DNA from: Nostoc sp. NMS7
GTDB taxonomy: Bacteria; Cyanobacteriota; Cyanobacteriia; Cyanobacteriales; Nostocaceae
Reading direction: 5' to 3'
Length of the DNA: 50,838 nucleotides
Assembly: GCF_017115085.1 (NCBI RefSeq)
Contig: NZ_JABXKJ010000207.1
Coordinates: 16,784 to 67,621 of the forward strand
The stretch's first letter is position 1. Each line of letters starts with the position of its first letter. Both the position numbers and the translations under genes were made by a program. Below, in pieces: positions 34,777 to 43,929 of this stretch. The notes under the pieces were generated by a model. The model made no database searches. It was given only the letters and a program-made list of their open reading frames with translations, and had not been told where the DNA came from.

Positions 34777-35940
34777 CTATTTCCCCATACCTAATTGTTG
34801 AGCTTTTTGGTAAACTTTACCCTCCGTTAATAAGGAAGGCGCAATCACAATTTCCACTTGTTGCATTTCTTTAATATTTTTGACTCCCAAGGTGCCCATG
34901 CTCGTCTTTAAGGCTCCTAAAAGATTGTGAGTACCATCATCTAGTGCTGCTGGCCCAATCAGTATTTGCTCTAGGCTACCAGTGGTGGCAACGCGAATGC
35001 GCGTGCCACGAGGTAAGACTGGGCTAGGAGTCGCCATACCCCAATGATAACCTCGTCCTGGGGCTTCGGCGGCTCTGGCAAAGGGGGAACCAATCATCAC
35101 ACCATCGGCACCGCAGGCGATGCATTTACAAATGTCGCCACCTGTGATTAAACCGCCATCAGCAATAATCGGGATATAGTTGCCAGTTTCCTTGTAGTAA
35201 TCATCTCGTGCCGCAGCACAATCTGCGATCGCAGTCGCCTGTGGCACACCCACACCCAACACGCCACGAGAAGTACAAGCGGCACCAGGCCCAATTCCCA
35301 CCAGTACCCCAGCCGCCCCAGCTTTCAACAAATTTAAAGTAACTTCATAAGTCACGCAATTTCCCAACACCACGGGGATAGGCATGGAACGGCAAAATTC
35401 TGCTAAATCAAGAGGTATTAAAGACTCTGGTGATAGATGTGCAGTAGAAACTACCGTAGCCTGGATAAAAAATAAATCTGCCCCAGCTTTGGCCACAGCC
35501 TCACCGTATTTACTTGCACCCGCTGGAGTTGCACTCACCGCCGCAATGCCACCTTGTTCTTTAATTTGCTGAATACGTAGTTCAATTAATTCTGGCTTTA
35601 TTGGTTCGGCATAGAGTTCTTGCATCAGGGCAACAAATTCATCTTTCCCCACAGAGGCAATTCGATCTAATATTGGCTCTGGGTCAGCATAGCGAGTTTG
35701 AATCCCCTCTAAATTGAGGACACCTAATGCTCCTAACTGTGACAAACGTACAGCCATGCGAACATCTACTACGCCATCCATCGCACTGGCAATTATCGGG
35801 ATTTCTCGCTCAATATTGCCAATCCGCCACTTAGTCTCTGCCAAACTGGGGTCTAGTGTTCTGTTACCGGGGACTAGAGCAATTTCATCTATTCCGTAAG
35901 CTCTGCGAGCTGTTTTTCCCCGCCCAAGTTGAATTTCCAC
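34777..35940 (-). CDS. guaB3: GuaB3-family IMP dehydrogenase-related protein
   Basis: 387 residues, a TIM barrel of the IMPDH/GMP reductase superfamily without CBS domains. MEIQLGRGKTARRAYGIDEI opens the protein; the catalytic loop GPGAACTSRGVLGVG holds the thioimidate Cys; ADGGLITGGDICKCIACGADG binds phosphate; SMGTLGVKNIKEMQ closes. Cyanobacteria carry this form beside ordinary GuaB. I recall recent work giving cyanobacterial GuaB3 GMP reductase activity (GMP to IMP with NADPH); older annotations say IMP dehydrogenase. ATG at 35940. Confidence 0.92.
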   Translation of the reverse strand: MEIQLGRGKTARRAYGIDEIALVPGNRTLDPSLAETKWRIGNIEREIPIIASAMDGVVDVRMAVRLSQLGALGVLNLEGIQTRYADPEPILDRIASVGKDEFVALMQELYAEPIKPELIELRIQQIKEQGGIAAVSATPAGASKYGEAVAKAGADLFFIQATVVSTAHLSPESLIPLDLAEFCRSMPIPVVLGNCVTYEVTLNLLKAGAAGVLVGIGPGAACTSRGVLGVGVPQATAIADCAAARDDYYKETGNYIPIIADGGLITGGDICKCIACGADGVMIGSPFARAAEAPGRGYHWGMATPSPVLPRGTRIRVATTGSLEQILIGPAALDDGTHNLLGALKTSMGTLGVKNIKEMQQVEIVIAPSLLTEGKVYQKAQQLGMGK

Positions 35941-36275
35941 GCTTTAATTTTTCTCAAATCTGTTTAAGCTAGGGTATCAAATTGTAGAGGGAATTGGGAC
36001 GTTTTTTTCCCGAACTACACAGATAAATTCGAGTTACCCAAGCCGCCGCTCAAAACTTTGCTAGACGGAAAGTATTCACCAAGCAAGCAAATGAGCAAAA
36101 ATTGTTAATTGGTTTTTATATTGTGTTGTTTGAAGGTTGGTGTTGCACTAGCTTTTGATGATTGTAGTTTCATGTGTCTGTTATTACTTAGTTAATCTCA
36201 CGATTGTTGCCATTAATTCTCTTAATTTGCATGATATTCAGTTAGGTCAATATCATGCAAATTACCACTAATGAT
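35941..36275. other. Intergenic region with a 16-bp inverted repeat
   Basis: No gene. A perfect hairpin TAATTTGCATGATATT (36223-36238) / AATATCATGCAAATTA (36249-36264) with a 10-base loop sits 12 bases beyond the stop of the YdcF-family gene. It lacks a U-tract and could be an mRNA 3' end stabiliser, a terminator or a binding site. The guaB3 promoter lies at the left end of this region, near 35941-36050. Confidence 0.6.
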
Positions 36276-36845
36276 TTATTGTTTATTTTTAGCTACATCT
36301 ACACCAGTGTAACCAGTCGCTAACCAAAGTATCGCTCTAGCTCCATCGCGGATAGATTTTTCGATAGATTCAGGGGGGTTTTCTGAAGGAACTGGGACTG
36401 GTTTTAAATAAATACCTCGACTACCCAAAATAATTTCGCCGATGACACAAGCCCGGCGCATATGGAAGTCGGAAGTAATCAAATAAACGCTCTTGATGCC
36501 GCGAGATTGCAAATCATCCACCAACGTAGTAAAATTAGTAACTGTATCTACAGCCTCATAGTCAAAGTGTAAACGTTTGGGATCAACACCAGCTTTGGTA
36601 AACACTCGTTGGGTGAATCTACGTGGACTACCCCCGCTAATCCAAATAGGTATATTTTGATGCTCACGAACGAATTTTGCTGTAAACTTCTCTCGCTCTA
36701 AATGTCTCGTTGAACCACCTAACACTACAACTGCTTGCGGCTGTACAAATTGGTTTTGTACTTCTTTGTATCCCCACCACATGATTAGCGGTAGCACAAA
36801 AGCCATAAAACGAAAATATTTACCTGTAAAGAGTAACTTATTCAA
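36276..36845 (-). CDS. YdcF-family (DUF218) membrane-anchored protein
   Basis: 189 residues. One N-terminal helix (about 9-27) and then the DUF218/YdcF Rossmann-like domain: AVVVLGGSTRHLERE, IWISGGSPRRF, FDYEAVDTVTNFTTLVDDL, YLITSDFHMRRACVIGEIIL. Related to SanA/ElyC proteins involved in envelope integrity and polyprenyl-carrier metabolism; the precise role here is unknown. Most of the protein should be outside the cytoplasm. Confidence 0.85.
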   Translation of the reverse strand: MNKLLFTGKYFRFMAFVLPLIMWWGYKEVQNQFVQPQAVVVLGGSTRHLEREKFTAKFVREHQNIPIWISGGSPRRFTQRVFTKAGVDPKRLHFDYEAVDTVTNFTTLVDDLQSRGIKSVYLITSDFHMRRACVIGEIILGSRGIYLKPVPVPSENPPESIEKSIRDGARAILWLATGYTGVDVAKNKQ

Positions 36846-37206
36846 GGCTCGATAACTTAATTTACTGAATCCAAAATTTCCTCTGGTTAGAAGAAAAACA
36901 ACAATTGATAGTAGAGTAGCAAACTCCTAAAAAATCTGCCCAAATACAAATAGGACTTACGCAAAATGACACGCGCTTTGGGGCAATTCATGTAGCTTTA
37001 GCTGACCGCAGGGTATTGCCCCTACAGCGCGATTAAGCGTGTTTGAAGTTTTTCGTCTGATTGATGAATTATCCTAACCTGTATCGGACAATCTATCAAA
37101 GGGTTCTAGCAGCTTGTCGGAGAACCCAATTTAGTGGGACTTAATTTTTTAAACGCAGAGGGACGCAAAGTAAAGCGCAGAATCAAAAGATAATTTGTAT
37201 TTTATC
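36846..37206. other. Intergenic region without recognised genes
   Basis: About 360 bases. Contains a fragment of the dispersed GACGCG/GCGCGATTAAGCG repeat family (near 37020) and the AACGCAGAGGGACGCAAAGTAA-type tail seen beside other Nostoc genes (37153-37175; compare 47966). Otherwise nothing definable. Confidence 0.5.
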
Positions 37207-38460
37207 CTATTCATTAGTTGCTGCTTCTAGCCAAACTTCCACATCATCTGTTAGCAACTTCTGTGCAGCATCCAGCATTGATGCTGCGATGTCTTTGAGG
37301 TCTTCACGATTATTCAAGTAAGTTTTCAAGGCTTCCATTGGGTCGATGCTGCTACTTGCACTCAATTCAGGAATACGAGGTCGAGCTAGTTGACTGACTA
37401 ATTCTGCTTGAATGGTGTAGGTATGAGCGAGACTTAAAGCAGTATGTAGCGAGGAACTGTCAATTAAATCCATCTGTTCGGAGCGGAGTTTGTAAATTAG
37501 CCGCACTACAGCATCTTGAATATCATACTTGGCGATCGCTTTCATTAACACCACTTGCGGATCATCTGTTTTCGAGACATCCACTTCAATGGTCTGAAAA
37601 GTCCGAACTGTTAAGGGACAAAATTCCCATTCAGCGCTTCCCCGCTCCAGTTCTAGCATTACATAGCCTTTATCTTCTTTTTCTTCGCTGAAATCTACCC
37701 GCTCAATGCTTCCTGGATAAATCACCGGCGGGTTGTTGGATTTATTCAGATTCTGGTGACGGTGGACGTGTCCCAATGCTACATAATCAAAACAAGGTCG
37801 CGTCAGCAAAGATAGGGGGAGAGTAAAGCCTTTACCTACTGCCAAAAAGCGTTCTGCGCCCAAGGTAGCATTGTCTGCCATCAAGTGAGCCAAAAGGACA
37901 GTTGGCACATCGGGGTCAAGACGGCGAATTTCACCTTCTAGAACAACTCGCAGACGTTCTGTTAACAGTTGGTTGACTTCCGCCAAAGACAAACCTTCAG
38001 TCTCTTGGCGAGTCATCAGAGTGGAACGGGTTAGCCAAGGGAGGGTGATTACTTGCACTTTGCCATTACGGGTTTCGATGCAGTGAGTAGTTAATGTATC
38101 ACCAACAACAAATCCTGGTACTCCCAAGGTGCGGTAAATATTTAAACTCGCTCCTCCCTGTCCTTGGGAGTGTTGGTCATGGTTGCCTACCAACAGCACT
38201 GTCGGAATATTGGCATCCATCAGACGGCGAAACTGGCTAGCAAAAGCTTGTTGTACATAAGGCGGTGGTGTAGCATCCGGGAAAGCGTCACCACCAAATA
38301 TCACCATATCAACCGCATCTGTCAATGCTCGGTCAATACATTTAGATAATGTATTGACAAAATCCTCCAACCGTGAATTTAATCCAGTTGCGGGATTAAT
38401 TCGCCCGTGGGAAAAGCCGCTTCCCATGTGGATGTCAGAGAGGTGGAGGATTTTGATCAT
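37207..38460 (-). CDS. sbcD: SbcD-type DNA repair exonuclease (metallophosphoesterase)
   Basis: 417 residues. Calcineurin-like phosphoesterase motifs in order: LSDIHMGS, IFGGDAFPD, LVGNHDQH, LLAHLMAD, and LGHVHRHQ. The C-terminal third is the capping region. In bacteria SbcD pairs with the SbcC ATPase (Mre11-Rad50 type) to cut hairpins and protein-blocked ends; sbcC is not beside it here, which is common in cyanobacteria. Given how many long palindromes this genome carries, a hairpin nuclease is biologically relevant. ATG at 38460. Confidence 0.88.
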   Translation of the reverse strand: MIKILHLSDIHMGSGFSHGRINPATGLNSRLEDFVNTLSKCIDRALTDAVDMVIFGGDAFPDATPPPYVQQAFASQFRRLMDANIPTVLLVGNHDQHSQGQGGASLNIYRTLGVPGFVVGDTLTTHCIETRNGKVQVITLPWLTRSTLMTRQETEGLSLAEVNQLLTERLRVVLEGEIRRLDPDVPTVLLAHLMADNATLGAERFLAVGKGFTLPLSLLTRPCFDYVALGHVHRHQNLNKSNNPPVIYPGSIERVDFSEEKEDKGYVMLELERGSAEWEFCPLTVRTFQTIEVDVSKTDDPQVVLMKAIAKYDIQDAVVRLIYKLRSEQMDLIDSSSLHTALSLAHTYTIQAELVSQLARPRIPELSASSSIDPMEALKTYLNNREDLKDIAASMLDAAQKLLTDDVEVWLEAATNE

Positions 38461-38521
38461 ATTTGTCCTTTATTCTTAGTCATTTGTCCTTTGTCTAATA
38501 CTAATGACTAATGACCAATGA

Positions 38522-39247
38522 CTAAATGTGAATTCCACATTCTGTTTTATCACTTCCCCGCCAACGTCCGGCGCGTTCGTCTTCGCCTTCGCCGACTTTG
38601 GTGGTGATGGGTTCGTCACCAATGCTGGGATAACCTTTGTCGTGTAGAGGGTTGTAGATGACTCCGTGTTCAGCCACGTAAACCCAGCTGTCTTTACGTG
38701 TCCAGGTAGCTATAGGATTTACTTTCAGCCGACCTTTATTATCTAATTCAAATATGGGCATATTCCCACGGGTTACTGCTTGGTCACGGCGGCGTCCAGT
38801 TATCCAAGCGACGCTATTGAGTTCATCTAGACTGCGTAGCAGTGGTTCAATTTTTGTAATGTGGTGGAATTGGGCAATATCTTTGTCCCAGAGTTTTTCG
38901 CCGTACTTGGCTTCAAAGGCTTCGCGGGTGTCTAATTCTGGAGTTTTGTAAGTTTGCAAATCGAGGTTGTAGATTTGTTTGGCTTTAGCTACTAATTCTA
39001 GGCTTTCAGGGAAGTGGTGCAAGGTGTCCAGAAAGATTACAGGAACAGGATGCTTCAGTTCACTGTAAAGAATATGGGTAATTATCATGTCATCCACATT
39101 AAAGGCGCTGGTTTGCACCAGTCCCGTTGGGATATTTTCTATAGACCATGCCAGTATTTCTTTGGGAGTGGCAGTTTCAAATTGCTCATTTAATTTCTCT
39201 AAGTCAAAAGCGATCGTTTGGTTTCTAGATGCCGTGGAGACTGTCAT
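38522..39247 (-). CDS. cysH: Phosphoadenylylsulfate (PAPS/APS) reductase
   Basis: 241 residues, N-type ATP-pyrophosphatase fold. PAPS-binding segments SAFNVDDMII and PVPVIFLDTLHHFPE, WITGRRRDQA, and the catalytic C-terminal Cys in TECGIHI. It lacks the CC...CxxC cluster of APS reductases, so it is the thioredoxin-dependent PAPS form, reducing PAPS to sulfite and PAP in sulfate assimilation. ATG at 39247. Confidence 0.94.
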   Translation of the reverse strand: MTVSTASRNQTIAFDLEKLNEQFETATPKEILAWSIENIPTGLVQTSAFNVDDMIITHILYSELKHPVPVIFLDTLHHFPESLELVAKAKQIYNLDLQTYKTPELDTREAFEAKYGEKLWDKDIAQFHHITKIEPLLRSLDELNSVAWITGRRRDQAVTRGNMPIFELDNKGRLKVNPIATWTRKDSWVYVAEHGVIYNPLHDKGYPSIGDEPITTKVGEGEDERAGRWRGSDKTECGIHI

Positions 39248-39526
39248 GATAATCTTCTATTCAAATATTTTTACCTTGATTAATATTGATCTTATCCCAT
39301 AAAGGCGCCTATTCCGCTCGGAGATAAGGTAATTATTCTGTTCGGGAATTACTACATTCTGAGGATGAGGGCATTGGGCATTGGTCAGTAAAAATCATTA
39401 CATAAGGAGAAATCACAGTATTTACTAAGAAACTTTACGGTAATTTAAGTTTTACAAGGCTTTTCTGGATATTTATACTGAGTTTGATATGGTTAAGGAA
39501 CTATTAACAAAAAGGATTTTACTTAA

Positions 39527-39631
39527 ATGAACGATTCAAAATTGCCCAATGCTTTAGGACAATCTATAATTATGGGCGCTTTCATGATCTTGACCAGCGT
39601 TGGGATTATTACAATCATGAACTTTTTCTAA
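39527..39631 (+). CDS. Tiny single-helix membrane protein (34 residues)
   Basis: The frame MNDSKLPNALGQSIIMGAFM then ILTSVGIITIMNFF is a polar N-terminus followed by one membrane helix (about residues 12-33), like the small subunits of cyanobacterial photosynthetic and NDH-1 complexes; I cannot say which, if any. AAGGA lies 10 bases before the ATG, and a strong intrinsic terminator begins 36 bases after the TAA, which supports real transcription. Too short for ordinary gene calling. Confidence 0.6.
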   Translation: MNDSKLPNALGQSIIMGAFMILTSVGIITIMNFF

Positions 39632-39666
39632 GATAAAGATTTCTAATTTTAGCAATAAGACTTTAC

Positions 39667-39696
39667 AAAGTCCCGCTCAAAACTGAGTGGGACTTT
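39667..39696 (+). terminator. Strong terminator of the 34-residue membrane protein gene
   Basis: AAAGTCCCGCTCA (39667-39679) and TGAGTGGGACTTT (39684-39696) pair with one G-T wobble around AAAC, with a following TACTTTTCT tract. Confidence 0.85.
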
Positions 39697-40123
39697 TACT
39701 TTTCTGCTCCACATATATCTGTGTATATTAAACCTCTTCTGTGACTTTCGGCAGAGAATAATTCAAGACTTACGTATTAACAGGAATTTGACTATTAAAC
39801 ATAGGAGTGAAAAAGAATGTAGAGAGAGGTAGCAATGCTAAGTCTCTACAAGGGTTCTAGATAAGGTATGTTTTTCTACCAGATGTCTATTGTCCGATTT
39901 TGCAGGTATCCCGGCTGAACCCGCTCAAAGAGCTTGCCTCAACAAATAACTAAATTTAGTACCATTCCATTCTGGCGTTGATGTTAGTTTTGTAGCCAGT
40001 TAGGGAAAACTATTATAGCTATACATGGTACTTAATTAAGAGATTTTGGGGTGTCCCTGACTTTCGCTTAACTAAGCGACATTGATGCTTGTCCTATCTA
40101 AACATCCAGTAAATAACATCATC
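39697..40123. other. Intergenic region upstream of the methanogen-output-domain gene
   Basis: No gene or strong repeat recognised. In-frame TTG/ATG codons at 40082 and 40085 could extend the downstream protein by up to 14 residues. The start region holds no convincing ribosome site, so the true start is open. Confidence 0.45.
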
Positions 40124-40660
40124 ATGGTTCACATATCTTTGATCGACAACCAAATACAATCCTTAGAATTACCGATTGAGCGCGATCACTTTCTGCGTAC
40201 AATGATTCGAGAATTGGCTGGAACCTTACAAGATGTTGTTGGGATTGAAGAGGCAGCAGGCTTTTTGAATGTGGTTGGCTATCGAACAGGTCAACATGTC
40301 AATCAGCAATACCAGAACGCTTTGCAACTGTCAAATCTTTCTCGGAGGCAGGTAACTGCCGTCCTCGTAGATTGGAAACGCCGGATTCAAGGCGACTTTT
40401 ACGTGATTGAAGAAACCGATGAGAAGATCGTTTTAGGCAATCGCAAATGCCCCTTTGCAGAACAGGTAGAAGGGCGCGAAGCCATGTGTGTTATGACATC
40501 TAATATTTTTGGCGCGATCGCAGCCGACAATCTCGGCTACGCTAGAGTCGAGTTACAAGACACGATTGCTAGAGGCGCGCAGGAATGCAAAATCGTCATT
40601 TATCTCAAACCTAGCGAAGTATTAGACGAGTTTCCAGCACAGGAATACTTCAAAGCATAG
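40124..40660 (+). CDS. Methanogen output domain 1-type protein
   Basis: 178 residues from MVHISLIDNQIQSLELPIE. The C-terminal half has KCPFAEQVEGREAMCVMTSN then IFGAIAADNLGYARVELQDT, with conserved Cys residues and a final strand CKIVIYLKP. That is the pattern of the methanogen output domain, related to V4R/heme- or ligand-binding sensor domains. It lies 213 bases before a PAS histidine kinase on the same strand, so it may sense a signal for that kinase. Two other starts (40082 TTG, 40085 ATG) are possible. Confidence 0.7.
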   Translation: MVHISLIDNQIQSLELPIERDHFLRTMIRELAGTLQDVVGIEEAAGFLNVVGYRTGQHVNQQYQNALQLSNLSRRQVTAVLVDWKRRIQGDFYVIEETDEKIVLGNRKCPFAEQVEGREAMCVMTSNIFGAIAADNLGYARVELQDTIARGAQECKIVIYLKPSEVLDEFPAQEYFKA

Positions 40661-40789
40661 TAACAGCGTTAAGGGGGACATTTGCAGACTATAAGCTTCT
40701 GACTGTAATATGTCCCGGCTGAAGTTGATCCCCCAAAGCATAGTTTAGCCTCTTTATTTTTACCCCGTCAGTGCTAAGAGCAATGTTGA

Positions 40790-40830
40790 CATCCTCCCCA
40801 CCTTACTTCGTTGAAGGTGGGGATTCCAAA
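40790..40830 (+). repeat. Solitary IS200/IS605-type end hairpin
   Basis: GACATCCTCCCCACCTT, a short loop, then AAGGTGGGGATTCC: stem CCCCACCTT (40796-40804) with AAGGTGGGG (40814-40822). This sequence form (ACATCCTCCCC ... GGGGATTCC) is typical for subterminal hairpins of IS200/IS605 elements. No tnpA or tnpB is near, so it is a lone end or a palindromic miniature derivative. Confidence 0.6.
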
Positions 40831-40873
40831 GGTGGCTCATGGTAAAGATCCCTGCTTCAATACCTGAAGATCG

Positions 40874-42208
40874 ATGACACCTGATCAATTTTTAACGTTT
40901 GCCCAGACTTTACCAGAACCTCTGCTTCTTGTGACTAGCGCAGGTGAAATTTTGGCAGTCAATCAACCTGCTGCTAGACTCTTTAGTAAGACAAGTAAAG
41001 CACTCATTGGTCAACGTCTTACCGAGTTTGTCACTGATTCTTCAGAGAAGATCATCGACTATCTTCGAGTTTGCTCCCAAAGTCGCCAAATGATTTTGGG
41101 AACTTTAACCATCCACCAAGCTCAGGGAGAGGGAATTGCTTGTCGTAGTCAAGGGGCTGTGATCCAACCGCGATCGCTAGAAAGTCCAGCCATCAATTTA
41201 CTGCGCTTAGAAAAGCGAACGAGTAATCAATTCGTTGTCCTTAACCAAAAAATTCAGGCGCTGAGTAAAGAAATTCAACAGCGCCAACACCTTCAGGTAG
41301 AACTCGCACAATCGAATGAAACCTTAAAACAAACTCTGATCAAACTGCAAAATGCTGTTGAAGCCATTCAAACAGAAAAGATGTCTGGGCTAGGACAGTT
41401 AGTTGCAGGGATTGCCCATGAAATTAATAATCCGGTTAGCTTTATTTATGGAAATCTCACCTATGCGAGTGAATACTATGATTCATTACTGAAACTGATT
41501 CAACTCTATCAGCAAGAATACCCCAATCCGAGCCTAGTGATTCAGCAGGAAATTGAAGCCGTGGATCTTGATTTTATTCAAAAGGATATTAAAAAATTAC
41601 TCCAGTCAATGCAGACAGGTTCCGAGCGGATTAGCGAGATTGTTAAATCTTTCCGAAACTTCTCTCGATTAGACGAAGCAACATTCAAAGCAGTTAATAT
41701 TCATGAGGGTTTAGAGGCTGCATTGATGATTTTACAAAGTCGCCTCAACCCTAGCGGGCGACATTCTGGTATTGAAGTGATTAAGGACTATGGAGAATTG
41801 CCTTGGGTTTCTTGTTCTCCTGGACAACTCAATCAAGTGTTTATGAATCTCCTGAATAATGCGATCGATGCTTTAGAAGAAGCTGAACAAGTGCGATGGT
41901 CTGCGACCGACCGTAGGTCATCGCCAGAATCAATGCAAAATTATCCTAGTCGGATCTGGATTTGCACGGAGAAACTAAATGATCGCTACATTGGAATTCG
42001 CATCAAGGATAACGGTAGCGGAATCCCTACCCAGATTCATCATCAGATATTTAATCCCTTCTTCACTACTAAGCCAGTCGGCAAAGGGACAGGATTAGGA
42101 TTATCGATTTGTTACCAAATCATCGAGAGCCATCATGGTCGAATTAATGTGATATCTGAGCAAGGTTGCGGAACTGAATTTAGTATTGAGTTACCCATTG
42201 TTTACTGA
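40874..42208 (+). CDS. PAS-domain sensor histidine kinase
   Basis: 444 residues, no membrane segment. An N-terminal PAS domain (about 8-110), a coiled coil (about 120-168, with KIQALSKEIQQRQHLQVELA), a dimerisation/phosphoacceptor helix with His in GLGQLVAGIAHEINNPVSF (about 176), and a HATPase_c domain: NQVFMNLLNNAIDAL (N box), IKDNGSGIP (G1), GKGTGLGLSI (G2). A cytosolic two-component sensor; no response regulator is adjacent. An inserted-looking SATDRRSSPE segment lies in the ATPase domain. Likely linked to the output-domain protein upstream. Confidence 0.88.
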   Translation: MTPDQFLTFAQTLPEPLLLVTSAGEILAVNQPAARLFSKTSKALIGQRLTEFVTDSSEKIIDYLRVCSQSRQMILGTLTIHQAQGEGIACRSQGAVIQPRSLESPAINLLRLEKRTSNQFVVLNQKIQALSKEIQQRQHLQVELAQSNETLKQTLIKLQNAVEAIQTEKMSGLGQLVAGIAHEINNPVSFIYGNLTYASEYYDSLLKLIQLYQQEYPNPSLVIQQEIEAVDLDFIQKDIKKLLQSMQTGSERISEIVKSFRNFSRLDEATFKAVNIHEGLEAALMILQSRLNPSGRHSGIEVIKDYGELPWVSCSPGQLNQVFMNLLNNAIDALEEAEQVRWSATDRRSSPESMQNYPSRIWICTEKLNDRYIGIRIKDNGSGIPTQIHHQIFNPFFTTKPVGKGTGLGLSICYQIIESHHGRINVISEQGCGTEFSIELPIVY

Positions 42209-42254
42209 TCAAAACTGTACCCTTGCTAAAACGTAATTACGAATTACGAATTAC

Positions 42255-42281
42255 GCGTTCGCGTAGCGTCTCGTAGAGAAG
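42255..42281. repeat. 27-bp dispersed repeat, identical copy at 18494
   Basis: GCGTTCGCGTAGCGTCTCGT followed by AGAGAAG is exactly shared with 18494-18520 between ctaC and ctaD, over 23 kb away. It is preceded by GAATTACGAATTACGC, another common Nostoc filler. Confidence 0.8.
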
Positions 42282-42286
42282 CAGTA

Positions 42287-43876
42287 CTAGTGACCGACTG
42301 GCGCTTTCACTCCTGCACCGCCTTTGCCCAGAAATAGTAACAAAGGTAATGAGCAAAGGAATCCTACCCCTACGACTCGAAAGCAATCTGCGTAAGATAA
42401 AACCGCAGCTTGGGTATCTACTGTTTGACTTAATAAAGCTAGTGCTTGTTGTTGCGCTGTTGCCGCATCTATGCCTTGGCCTTGGAGTGCCCCGTTGAGC
42501 GCATCGAGGCGCTGATTGGTTTCTGGGTCATAAGGACTAAGTTTTGCTAACAAAATGTCCCGATGAAAAGCGTGTCGTCGGTCAAGCAGAGTGGTGAGTA
42601 GGGCAATGCCGATGCTACCACCGAGTTGTCGGGTGAGATTGTAGAAACCAGATCCGGCAGAAATATCTTGCTTGGGTAGCGGGCCTAAGACTGCCAAACT
42701 CAAAGGGAGAAACATCAATACAGTAAAACCCCCACGCCATACCAATGGCCAAAATAAATCATCTATGCCGGTTTGTGGGGTAATTGCTGCCAATTGAAAC
42801 ATGACTCCAGATGATCCGACAGCGCCCATTGCAATTAAAAATCGGGCATCAATTTTATTAGAAAGTTTGCCTAATAAAACCATAACGATCGCAGACGCTA
42901 AAGCCCCAGGCGCTAACAATAGTCCTGTCTGCGTTGCCGTAAAGTGCAGCACACTTTGAGCAAATATCGGCACAGCAAAGAGTGTTCCATAAAGCCCCAT
43001 ACCCACCACTGCTGAAAGAACGCTTCCCGCAGCTAAAGACCGGTGACGCAAAACTCTCAAATCCACAGCCGGATGATCTGTTTTCAGTTCTCGCCAAATA
43101 AACAACCCCAAGCCGATAATACTAGCGATCGCTAAGGTGGTGATGAAATTGGAGGAAAACCAGTCGTCTGTCTCTCCTTCCTCTAACAAAGTTTGCATAC
43201 AGCCAACAGCAATCACCAAAAACCCAATCCCGAACCAATCGACGGCTTGGCTTTGTGTCTCTTTCTTATCTTTATCTTTGGGCAAAAATGCCAAGGACAT
43301 CGCCACTGCAATGATCCCGAAGGGAATATTAACAAAGAAAATCCACCGCCAGCCCAAACCATCTACCAGGAATCCCCCCAATGTTGGGCCGATGGCTGGC
43401 CCAGCAATTACACCCACCCCAAAAACTGCCTGGGCGAATCCTTGTTCAGCCGGTGGAAAAGTCTCGAACAAAATCGCTTGTGCTTTAGCTAACAACCCGC
43501 CACCACATAAACCTTGAAGAATTCGAGAAAAAACTAGCATCGGTAGATTAAATGCTAAACCGCATAAAACCGAGGCCAGGGTAAAGCCAATCAACGAGAA
43601 GATAAAGTAGGTTTTGCGCCCAAAGTAATCTCCCAGCCATGCAGATAAGGGAATTAAGACGACATTTGCGATCGCATATCCAGTCACCACCCAACCTACT
43701 TCACTAACAGTTGCACCCAGACTGGCTTGGATATCAGTCAGGGCAACGTTAACAATACTAGTATCAATTACTTCTAAGATTGCACCAAGAGAAGCCGTGA
43801 AAGCGATCGCCCACTTCAATGGCCCCTGCACATAACCAAATTGGTCAAAAGTTGAACGTTTAATGTTGGTAGCCAT
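42287..43876 (-). CDS. DHA2-family (EmrB/QacA type) efflux transporter
   Basis: 529 residues, 14 membrane helices expected. It begins WAIAFTASLGAILEVIDTSI, followed by VNVALTDIQASLGA (motif C1/D1 of DHA2 proteins), and has AWLGDYFGRKTYF (motif A) and GPAIGPTLGGFL (motif C). Such MFS pumps expel hydrophobic drugs and other toxic compounds with proton motive force; EmrB partners (EmrA, TolC) are not adjacent. It is divergent from a TetR regulator with a palindromic operator candidate between them, so the pump is probably repressed until a ligand appears. Confidence 0.9.
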   Translation of the reverse strand: MATNIKRSTFDQFGYVQGPLKWAIAFTASLGAILEVIDTSIVNVALTDIQASLGATVSEVGWVVTGYAIANVVLIPLSAWLGDYFGRKTYFIFSLIGFTLASVLCGLAFNLPMLVFSRILQGLCGGGLLAKAQAILFETFPPAEQGFAQAVFGVGVIAGPAIGPTLGGFLVDGLGWRWIFFVNIPFGIIAVAMSLAFLPKDKDKKETQSQAVDWFGIGFLVIAVGCMQTLLEEGETDDWFSSNFITTLAIASIIGLGLFIWRELKTDHPAVDLRVLRHRSLAAGSVLSAVVGMGLYGTLFAVPIFAQSVLHFTATQTGLLLAPGALASAIVMVLLGKLSNKIDARFLIAMGAVGSSGVMFQLAAITPQTGIDDLFWPLVWRGGFTVLMFLPLSLAVLGPLPKQDISAGSGFYNLTRQLGGSIGIALLTTLLDRRHAFHRDILLAKLSPYDPETNQRLDALNGALQGQGIDAATAQQQALALLSQTVDTQAAVLSYADCFRVVGVGFLCSLPLLLFLGKGGAGVKAPVGH

Positions 43877-43910
43877 TGTTAGGCCAAAGCTAAAGTTAAG
43901 TATTGTATAT

Positions 43911-43929
43911 ATACGCTACGGTAGCGTAT
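43911..43929. promoter_or_regulatory. Palindromic operator candidate between the efflux pump and TetR genes
   Basis: ATACGCTAC-G-GTAGCGTAT is a perfect 9-bp dyad around one central base, 35 bases upstream of the pump start on the minus strand, in an AT-rich promoter-like region (TATATATAC). TetR regulators usually bind such dyads in the divergent spacer to control both genes. Confidence 0.65.

Noticed and set aside
40790..40830. Riboswitch or terminator in the kinase leader
   Set aside because: The stem has no U-tract and matches the general form of IS200/IS605 ends more closely.
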